Shown here: positions 56,076 through 64,000 of the stretch, in pieces
Layout of the letters: each line of letters starts with the position of its first letter
Position numbering within the stretch: the first letter of the stretch is position 1
NCBI GenBank assembly: GCA_022376925.1
Contig: JAIOJX010000032.1
Span: forward strand, 175,013,479-175,077,478
Direction: 5' to 3'
From: Tragulus kanchil
Taxonomy: Eukaryota; Chordata; Mammalia; Artiodactyla; Tragulidae
DNA: 64,000 nucleotides
The notes under the pieces: model-generated
The model's input: only the letters and a program-made list of their open reading frames with translations
Told to the model about the DNA's origin: nothing
Database searches by the model: none
Translations under genes and position numbers: made by a program

Positions 56076-58245
56076 GGTTTTCCCTATCAGTAAAATGGGG
56101 TGAGTCTACTCATCTCATGAAACTGTTAAACAGGACTCATGGAGTGAGAAAAGGCAAAGGCAGACAGCCGGTATCGAGATTGTACCACAGACCCTCGGTA
56201 GATACCAGCTTATTTCCTTTCTGCTCCATTTTCCTTAATTCACTCTTTCTCTTCCTAATTTCCCTCATTACAACCACCACCAGCGCCGCCGTCGCCGTGA
56301 AGAGAGTGGTCACTAAGTGTCCCTCGCGCACAGGGTGCAGGACCTTTCCTAGACTGTTTCATTTAATTCCCGCCCTGCCCCCTCTCTTCCATGCGCTGCC
56401 TCAGTTTTCCTGGCTCCCGGGCTCCCTACAGTCTCCTGTCTGGGTTCCACCAGAGGGCCCAGCGCAGCCTCACGCCAGGCCTGTGGCAACCCTGGCCGTG
56501 ACCTCCCTTTCTCATGGGGCTGGAGGTAGATCTCTGCAGTCCAGAGACCCGGTGCCCATCACATCAGAGACCCGCCAGGGCAACTGTGTCTCATGAGACT
56601 GGCCCTGCCCTGGACGTGCTGCCCACTTTCCCTGCCCAAGTCGTCTGGGATCCTGTCCCCTCCCTCCCTGGGCTCTGCTGTGCAGAACCTCCTAGTAATG
56701 GCCTCGTTGAGCCACCCCTGGCCTCCCACGGCCCTGAGTCCGCTTACCACTCTCAGCCACGCCCATTACCGTGGCTACCTCCCATCATGCCTCAGGCCTG
56801 CCTCGGTCCCACCATGGGACCGTGTCTTTGGTGCCCCTCTGCTCTTTCCAAAACCCTCCTGCTTTTTTCGCGTTTGCTGTCTTTCCCAGCGTTCTTTCTC
56901 TGGCTTTCCCCCCTTTCCCATTGGCTGTAACTTTTTATGGCAGGTCCAGCGTGTCCGCTATGTACAGGGCAGGGCCGGTGCTCTGCAGGGACTGGCCCCT
57001 GTGGAGAAGACTGACCCCATAATCACAAAACCCTTTATGCCATGGAACCTAGATGAATGTGACGTCTCACTCATCCACTCAAATAACCAAAGCGCAAGGT
57101 CAGGATGGGACGACTCGACTTTGTAAAAACACGTGAGGAAGTGCCTTGGGGAAAAGTGACGAACTTGAGGGTTTTCCTATCAGTAAAATGGGGTGAGTCT
57201 ACTCATCTCATGAAACTGTTAAACAGGACTCATGGAGTGAGAAAAGGCAAGGCAGACAGCCGGTATCGAGATTGTACCACAGACCCTCGGTAGATACCAG
57301 CTTATTTCCTTTCTGCTCCATTTTCCTTAATTCACTCTTTCTCTTCCTAATTTCCCTCATTACAACCACCACCAGCGCCGCCGTCGCCGTGAAGAGAGTG
57401 GTCACTAAGTGTCCCTCGCGCACAGGGTGCAGGACCTTTCCTAGACTGTTTCATTTAATTCCCGCCCTGCCCCCTCTCTTCCATGCGCTGCCTCAGTTTT
57501 CCTGGCTCCCGGGCTCCCTACAGTCTCCTGTCTGGGTTCCACCAGAGGGCCCAGCGCAGCCTCACGCCAGGCCTGTGGCAACCCTGGCCGTGACCTCCCT
57601 TTCTCATGGGGCTGGAGGTAGATCTCTGCAGTCCAGAGACCCGGTGCCCATCACATCAGAGACCCGCCAGGGCAACTGTGTCTCATGAGACTGGCCCTGC
57701 CCTGGACGTGCTGCCCACTTTCCCTGCCCAAGTCGTCTGGGATCCTGTCCCCTCCCTCCCTGGGCTCTGCTGTGCAGAACCTCCTAGTAATGGCCTCGTT
57801 GAGCCACCCCTGGCCTCCCACGGCCCTGAGTCCGCTTACCACTCTCAGCCACGCCCATTACCGTGGCTACCTCCCATCATGCCTCAGGCCTGCCTCGGTC
57901 CCACCATGGGACCGTGTCTTTGGTGCCCCTCTGCTCTTTCCAAAACCCTCCTGCTTTTTTCGCGTTTGCTGTCTTTCCCAGCGTTCTTTCTCTGGCTTTC
58001 CCCCCTTTCCCATTGGCTGTAACTTTTTATGGCAGGTCCAGCGTGTCCGCTATGTACAGGGCAGGGCCGGTGCTCTGCAGGGACTGGCCCCTGTGGAGAA
58101 GACTGACCCCATAATCACAAAACCCTTTATGCCATGGAACCTAGATGAATGTGACGTCTCACTCATCCACTCAAATAACCAAAGCGCAAGGTCAGGATGG
58201 GACGACTCGACTTTGTAAAAACACGTGAGGGAAGTGCCTTGGGGA
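56076..58245. repeat. Tandem duplication 14 (period ~1094, ~17-bp filler)
   Basis: Copy A 56076-57152, filler 57153-57169 (aaagtgacgaacttgag), copy B 57170-58245. Nearly identical; single-base indels ttttccctatc/ttttcctatc, ggcaaaggcag/ggcaaggcag, gtgaggaag/gtgagggaag, all close to the ends. Confidence 0.95.
56161..57152. other. GC-rich unique sequence (copy at 57254-58245)
   Basis: Pyrimidine-rich with long chance frames on + (180, 138, 177 codons). They overlap in different registers and recur exactly in copy B. No domain recognised. Short (cac/gcc) run at 56275-56298. Confidence 0.5.
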
Positions 58246-59530
58246 CCTTATTTAATATAGGTCCGCGGATGACATGGTACTTCATGAAAAGCTAATGGGA
58301 TCTGAGGCCATGTTACAAGGGGTTCAGCGTTTCCAGTGAGGGAGATGGGCGCTCTAGGCTTTTCTGCTTTGTTCCCTTAAGCCGCGGATGTTAGATCACT
58401 TCAGAGTGGGGAGTGAATGTTAGTTAAAAAAAAGAAAGCAAATAAGAGGATAGTTAAGTAAAGCATCAGTGGGCAGTCTCAGAGCGGGAAGGGGACATTG
58501 CGTCACCTGTACAAGAGGGGATGGATTGAAGGACTGAATGAAAGGGAATGGGTCCATTTCACTGGGAGCAGGGCAGGATCCTGCCCACCATTCCCTGGGG
58601 TCGGGGACGGGGGCTGCCTGAGCAAAGAGGGCATCAGAGGGGCTCGGGAGAGCAAACCGGGACACACACCAACAGGAAACTGACTTCAGTGGAGACTAAG
58701 GAAGAGCTTTGAAAGCAGCTGAGCTGACCCGCCCACCTTTGTTTGAGGGGTGTGTTTCCCAGACGCTGCGGATGGCTGAAGCAGGAGTGTTCCGTCCGCG
58801 GAGGCGCAGGGCAGAGGGCCGGTATTACAGGCTTAAACCGGTCTCCTTGCGGCCCGGGTTTCCACTGCTGCAACCTGCACGGGCTGAATCATAGCACGTG
58901 GCCTTTTGGGCCCTCTGTCCCTCATTTGGCCTCCAGAGCATTCCAGAGGTGTTCTGGGGGTGACCTCGATGGGGTCCCCTTCCAAGGAGGTATCACGGGA
59001 CTTCAGGCGTCACCTTCTCCTCCCGTCCTGCTTCCTCCTTCGTTCGTCCCCGCTCTGCAGGAGGTCGCCCAGCAGAAGCCTGGGGCGATGCTAGTTCCCT
59101 CTCTTGCCTGGTCCGTGGGGCCTCCCGGCCCATGGCGGGCTCTCACGTCTCCCTCTTCTCCAGCAGCCCTTCTTGCCCCCGCAGCAGCTGCAGGCCTGAA
59201 ATGGGTCCCACCGAGCCAGACTGGGCTTCACTCCTTTTGGAGGCTGTAGGAGAGAAACCATCTCCTTGACTTTTTCACTTTTTGGATTTTTGGAAGCTGC
59301 CAGTTCCTGGCCCATGGAACCTTCCCCATCTTCAAAGCCGATGCACCAGATCTTCGAATTTCTGATTCTGAGCTTCCTGCCCATCTCATGAGCACCTTTG
59401 TGATGACACTGGATTCAGATCACCCAGGGTCACCTCCCGATCTCAGTGTCCTTAAATCACATCCGCAAAGTCACTTTCGCCATTCAAAGTAATAGATTCG
59501 CAGGCTCCAGGGATCCAACTTTTTGCTGCT
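58246..59530. other. Unique intergenic sequence, some CpG
   Basis: 58740-58870 is relatively CpG-rich (gttccgtccgcggaggcgca). The 168-codon + frame at 58743-59249 has no known motif. No repeat recognised. Confidence 0.5.
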
Positions 59531-59886
59531 GCTGAAATGGGATACAGTGTTAGAGAAAAGGAGGCACTGGCAGGTGTAATTTCTAAGGTGAAGAGGGAGA
59601 GGTGATGGTTAGAAGTATTATGGAATGGAAGGCTTCTCCCTGGGAGCAACCAATGCATTAGAGAGAGACCGGCCTGGCTAAGTGTGACTAAGCATCAATT
59701 AAAGGCTAGGTGTGAAGGCCAGAGGGCAGCCCCTAAAGAGACTCATCCTCCTGGAGGGTAGGCAAGTGGAGGATCAGGCCAAGGTCTTCATTATAAGAGC
59801 AGCAGAGTGTTCCAGAAGAAGTTGAATCCTCAGAGCCTTCAGATCCGCTCTGCCAGGGCCAGAGCCCTACTGAGCAGGTCTCCCCA

Positions 59887-60117
59887 GGGCTGCCTCGGTG
59901 ACTTAGTGGTAAAGTATCCACTTGTCAATGCAAGAGACACTGGAGACTCCAGTGTCTTCCCTAGATCAGGAAGATCCTCTGGAGGAGGAAATGGTAACAC
60001 AGTCCAGTCCAGTATTCTTGCCTGGAGAATCCCATGGACAGAGGAACCTTTAGGGCTACAGTTCACGTGGTTGCAAAGAGTCAGAAAGGACTTCAGCGAC
60101 TGAGAATGCACACACAG
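59887..60117 (+). mobile_element. Bov-tA SINE
   Basis: gggctgcctcggtgacttag, aatgcaagagacactggaga, aggaagatcctctggaggag, ccagtattcttgcctggaga, catggacagaggaaccttta. Confidence 0.92.
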
Positions 60118-60176
60118 GACTCGTCAAAATTCAACCTTTTCCTCTGCCCAGTCCTACCTCCCTTGCTTCCTTAGAT

Positions 60177-60180
<4 letters not shown>

Positions 60181-60219
<39 letters not shown>
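60181..60219. repeat. (GT)n microsatellite
   Basis: 39 bases of GT; the copy at 61262-61300 has the same length. Confidence 0.98.
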
Positions 60220-60221
<2 letters not shown>

Positions 60222-60530
60222 GTCTCCTGCAGGTGGGGTCTTTACCACTAGTGCCACTTGGGAAGCTCAGATTACTTTTTACTGCTGGTGAAATGAAATG
60301 GTTCGTCTTCGGTCAGCCACCTAGACCCAGAGAGGCTCTGGTCAATAAGAACAGCTTTCAGGACATTCAGCAGAGGATGGAATGAGGAGTGCGATGTGGC
60401 CATGACACCAAGACAGCAGCAGTGGCTGTGGTTCATCCCATTAACCTTTCCCTTGTCATTTTTCTGAGGAAAAAGAGGCCAACCATCTGCTCCCAGGTAG
60501 TGTGAACTCGGTGTATGAAACCCGTGGTCC
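60220..60530. other. Unique sequence (copy at 61301-61611)
   Basis: Begins with a Bov-tA-head-like piece on the minus strand (caggtggggtctttaccact, gtgccacttgggaagct; 60226-60268). The rest is unassigned. Confidence 0.5.
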
Positions 60531-60967
60531 AGGTGACACAGCAGGTGGACTGCAGTGGGTGCTGTGGTGGGCTGCAGGGATCCTACCTGCGGGCAGGGGC
60601 CTCAACTGCCCGCTGAAATGGGATACAGTGTTAGAGAAAAGGAGGCACTGGCAGGTGTAATTTCTAAGGTGAAGAGGGAGAGGTGATGGTTAGAAGTATT
60701 ATGGAATGGAAGGCTTCTCCCTGGGAGCAACCAATGCATTAGAGAGAGACCGGCCTGGCTAAGTGTGACTAAGCATCAATTAAAGGCTAGGTGTGAAGGC
60801 CAGAGGGCAGCCCCTAAAGAGACTCATCCTCCTGGAGGGTAGGCAAGTGGAGGATCAGGCCAAGGTCTTCATTATAAGAGCAGCAGAGTGTTCCAGAAGA
60901 AGTTGAATCCTCAGAGCCTTCAGATCCGCTCTGCCAGGGCCAGAGCCCTACTGAGCAGGTCTCCCCA

Positions 60968-61198
60968 GGGCTGCCTCGGTGACTTAGTGGTAAAGTATCC
61001 ACTTGTCAATGCAAGAGACACTGGAGACTCCAGTGTCTTCCCTAGATCAGGAAGATCCTCTGGAGGAGGAAATGGTAACACAGTCCAGTCCAGTATTCTT
61101 GCCTGGAGAATCCCATGGACAGAGGATCCTTTAGGGCTACAGTTCACGTGGTTGCAAAGAGTCAGAAAGGACTTCAGCGACTGAGAATGCACACACAG
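60968..61198 (+). mobile_element. Bov-tA SINE, second copy (duplication 15)
   Basis: Copy B of 59887-60117; gaggatccttt where copy A has gaggaaccttt. Confidence 0.92.
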
Positions 61199-61257
61199 GA
61201 CTCGTCAAAATTCAACCTTTTCCTCTGCCCAGTCCTACCTCCCTTGCTTCCTTAGAT

Positions 61258-61261
<4 letters not shown>

Positions 61262-61300
<39 letters not shown>
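61262..61300. repeat. (GT)n microsatellite, second copy
   Basis: Same length, 39 bases, as the array at 60181-60219. Confidence 0.98.
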
Positions 61301-61302
<2 letters not shown>

Positions 61303-61690
61303 GTCTCCTGCAGGTGGGGTCTTTACCACTAGTGCCACTTGGGAAGCTCAGATTACTTTTTACTGCTGGTGAAATGAAATGGTTCGTCTTCGGTCAGCCA
61401 CCTAGACCCAGAGAGGCTCTGGTCAATAAGAACAGCTTTCAGGACATTCAGCAGAGGATGGAATGAGGAGTGCGATGTGGCCATGACACCAAGACAGCAG
61501 CAGTGGCTGTGGTTCATCCCATTAACCTTTCCCTTGTCATTTTTCTGAGGAAAAAGAGGCCAACCATCTGCTCCCAGGTAGTGTGAACTCGGTGTATGAA
61601 ACCCGTGGTCCAGGTGACACAGCAGGTGGACTGCAGTGGGTGCTGTGGTGAGCTGCAGAGATCCTACCTGAGGGCAGGGGCCCTCAACTT

Positions 61691-62290
61691 CTGTCAATCC
61701 ACTTTGGACTTTATTCTCAGCCTCAGGAAGCTTTCTTGGCCAAGCCTGCACACCCTCCACCTGGTGGATGTCTGGTCAACGTCAGGGTATGAAAGTCCAG
61801 CCCCTCGCCTGCACTTGGACCATCTGTGAAGGCTTATCTTCCTGTGGTGACCCAGCGCTTCCTGCGGGGTTAGCAACTGCTGTCCTTGTAATGGCATCAC
61901 TGTTCAGTTTTCCCTCTGGCCAGTCTTGCTTTTCTCAACTCCTTTTCTACTCCTCCTGACATATTTCCAAGAGCACTCCTGGATATGACTCTCAGAGTCT
62001 TGAAGTCTGTTCCCCAGTAAGCCAGACCACATGCAAGTCAAGATCTGGGCTTGTGTCCCCTCCCTCTCTCAGCTTTGTCTCCAGAAGCAAAGTATTTGCG
62101 CCTCAACAGGGGCCCGGCTCATCAGCCTGACTTCTTGAGGATGATGCTGTGATTCTGGGCCTGCCTCCTGTCACCTTCCTCTCTGGGCCTATTCTCACCA
62201 CCTACCTTGGCTACGTTTCAAAAGTTCAAGGCTTCAGCCTCTCCTGCCTGGCCAGCCACCTACAGAATGAGTCCTGGTCTTGTGGGAATT
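61691..62290. other. Unique sequence (copy at 62783-63382)
   Basis: No gene or repeat recognised; pyrimidine-rich in the middle. Confidence 0.5.
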
Positions 62291-62656
62291 GATGCCTTCA
62301 ACTTGTGCTGGAGAAGATTCTTGAGGATCCCTTGGACTGCAAGGAGATCAAACAAGACAATCCTAAAGGAAATCAACCCTGGCTATTCACTGGAAGGACT
62401 GATGCTGAAACTCTAGTACTTTGGCCATCTGATGCGAAGAGACAACTCATTGGAAAAGACCCTGATGCTGGGAGAGATTGAGGGCAGGAGGAGAAGGGGG
62501 CGACAAAGGATGAGATGGGTGGATGGCATAATCAAATCAACAGACATGAGTCTGAGCAAACTCTGGGAGAGGGTGAAGGACAGGGAAGCCTGGGGTGCTG
62601 CAATCCATGGGGTTGCAAAAGGTTGGACAAGACTGAGTTACTGAACAACAACAACT
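62291..62656 (+). mobile_element. BovB 3' end
   Basis: gatgccttcaacttgtgctg, gatcccttggactgcaagga, tactttggccatctgatgcg, aaaagaccctgatgctggga, ggatggcataatcaaatcaa, caatccatggggttgcaaaa, gagttactgaacaacaacaa. Confidence 0.92.
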
Positions 62657-63382
62657 TATAGGAAGAACAGAAGGTGAGAGGGACAGTTCACTGAACAAGC
62701 CGAAGGTGACACAGCAGGTGGACTGCAGTGGGTGCTGTGGTGAGCTGCAGAGATCCTACCTGAGGGCAGGGGCCCTCAACTTCTGTCAATCCACTTTGGA
62801 CTTTATTCTCAGCCTCAGGAAGCTTTCTTGGCCAAGCCTGCACACCCTCCACCTGGTGGATGTCTGGTCAACGTCAGGGTATGAAAGTCCAGCCCCTCGC
62901 CTGCACTTGGACCATCTGTGAAGGCTTATCTTCCTGTGGTGACCCAGCGCTTCCTGCGGGGTTAGCAACTGCTGTCCTTGTAATGGCATCACTGTTCAGT
63001 TTTCCCTCTGGCCAGTCTTGCTTTTCTCAACTCCTTTTCTACTCCTCCTGACATATTTCCAAGAGCACTCCTGGATATGACTCTCAGAGTCTTGAAGTCT
63101 GTTCCCCAGTAAGCCAGACCACATGCAAGTCAAGATCTGGGCTTGTGTCCCCTCCCTCTCTCAGCTTTGTCTCCAGAAGCAAAGTATTTGCGCCTCAACA
63201 GGGGCCCGGCTCATCAGCCTGACTTCTTGAGGATGATGCTGTGATTCTGGGCCTGCCTCCTGTCACCTTCCTCTCTGGGCCTATTCTCACCACCTACCTT
63301 GGCTACGTTTCAAAAGTTCAAGGCTTCAGCCTCTCCTGCCTGGCCAGCCACCTACAGAATGAGTCCTGGTCTTGTGGGAATT

Positions 63383-63748
63383 GATGCCTTCAACTTGTGC
63401 TGGAGAAGATTCTTGAGGATCCCTTGGACTGCAAGGAGATCAAACAAGACAATCCTAAAGGAAATCAACCCTGGCTATTCACTGGAAGGACTGATGCTGA
63501 AACTCTAGTACTTTGGCCATCTGATGCGAAGAGACAACTCATTGGAAAAGACCCTGATGCTGGGAGAGATTGAGGGCAGGAGGAGAAGGGGGCGACAAAG
63601 GATGAGATGGGTGGATGGCATAATCAAATCAACAGACATGAGTCTGAGCAAACTCTGGGAGAGGGTGAAGGACAGGGAAGCCTGGGGTGCTGCAATCCAT
63701 GGGGTTGCAAAAGGTTGGACAAGACTGAGTTACTGAACAACAACAACT
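63383..63748 (+). mobile_element. BovB 3' end, second copy (duplication 16)
   Basis: Copy B of 62291-62656. Confidence 0.92.
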
Positions 63749-63777
63749 TATAGGAAGAACAGAAGGTGAGAGGGACA

Positions 63778-64000
63778 TCACCTTGATGGTGCAGAGAAAA
63801 GGCTCTGTGAAGACATCATGGAGCCCGAACTCCCTGTCAAGCAGGGATCCTTTGCTCCACACTGCTTTGGGAATAACAAGAAAGAGGGAGAAAGGTGTGA
63901 GAGCCGGTGCTGGTGCCACGTCCCTTTCCAGACACTGGGGTAGACGGGTGGGTCAAGCCAGGAGGGCTTTGTCTGTGGGTTTCATTGGCTTCTATAGGCA
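63778..64000. other. Unique sequence to window end
   Basis: Nothing recognised. Confidence 0.5.

Larger units (their letters stand above)
59531..61690. repeat. Tandem duplication 15 (period 1081)
   Basis: Copy A 59531-60607, about 4 filler bases, copy B 60612-61690. Differences are concentrated in the last 80 bases of copy A (gtgggctgcagggatc versus gtgagctgcagagatc, cctgcgggcag versus cctgagggcag, gggcctc versus ggccctc). Both copies carry a GT array of exactly 39 bases. Confidence 0.95.
61612..63777. repeat. Tandem duplication 16 (period 1092, 18-bp filler)
   Basis: Copy A 61612-62685, filler 62686-62703 (gttcactgaacaagccga), copy B 62704-63777. I found no substitution between the copies. 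The start of this unit is also the end of duplication 15, so an 80-base stretch occurs three times (60528, 61611, 62704). Confidence 0.95.

Noticed and set aside
55488..56093. 201-codon + frame
   Set aside because: Starts in a Bov-tA SINE and reads through a CA microsatellite as a His/Thr run.
56054..58218. Repeated 138-180-codon frames as a tandem gene pair
   Set aside because: They repeat only because duplication 14 repeats; no homology, conserved start or splice signals are visible.
1523..63777. Duplications as satellite DNA, a gene family or a CRISPR-like array
   Set aside because: Each unit occurs exactly twice, units are unrelated to each other, there is no spacer pattern, and the sequence is mammalian.
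1..64000. Endogenous retrovirus or LTR element
   Set aside because: No LTR pair, primer-binding site, or gag, pol or env-like frame was recognised. The RT-related frames are BovB (non-LTR).

Overview
The window is mammalian nuclear DNA from a bovid ruminant. The evidence is the repeat content: many Bov-tA SINEs, 3' ends of the BovB (RTE-type) LINE that in one case keep the tgaac-type tail, and tRNA(Glu)-derived SINEs of the CHR type, over a background of much older MIR, L2, L1 and MER5-type fossils. I cannot decide between cattle, buffalo, sheep and goat. I find no intact protein-coding gene, no RNA gene, no CRISPR array and no endogenous retrovirus. The open frames are chance frames in GC-rich DNA or frames inside transposons; the only recognisable protein remnants are C-terminal pieces of the BovB reverse-transcriptase polyprotein (about 20.4-20.8 kb on +, 29.0-29.3 kb on -, the latter repeated at 30.1-30.4 kb).

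The dominant structure is a series of 16 direct, head-to-tail two-copy duplications. Their sequences are unrelated to one another, yet almost all repeat with a period close to 1.09 kb (range about 1.08-1.22 kb). They start near 1.5, 4.8, 7.9, 11.2, 13.2, 21.6, 25.7, 28.8, 31.4, 35.4, 43.8, 46.0, 49.8, 56.1, 59.5 and 61.6 kb. Collapsing them removes about 17.8 kb and leaves about 46 kb of distinct sequence. The two copies are about 98-100% alike, microsatellites inside can be equal in length, differences gather at the ends facing the junction, and about half the junctions hold 4-47 bp of filler. The simplest reading is that overlapping contig ends were joined without being merged, so these are probably assembly duplications rather than biology.

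Layout: 0-4.7 kb, CHR SINEs, MIR and BovB. 4.7-13.7 kb, one old antisense L1 broken by BovB, Bov-tA and CHR insertions and inflated by three duplications. 13.7-21.6 kb, unique sequence, CHR SINEs, two BovB 3' ends and a purine-rich block. 21.6-43.8 kb, GC-richer intergenic sequence with MIR, MER5-type, BovB and CHR elements and a regulatory-looking patch near 38.7-38.9 kb. 43.8-48.3 kb, a duplicated segment with MEF2, CCAAT and forkhead-like motifs, then a CHR SINE nested in a Bov-tA. 48.3-55.3 kb, AT-rich sequence with few young repeats and enhancer-like stretches. 55.3-64 kb, Bov-tA elements with CA/GT microsatellites, GC-rich intergenic DNA and a BovB 3' end.

There is no operon or pathway logic to describe. 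The window reads as intergenic or large-intron DNA. The points of interest are the duplication artefact, several informative retrotransposon insertions, and a few candidate cis-regulatory patches.
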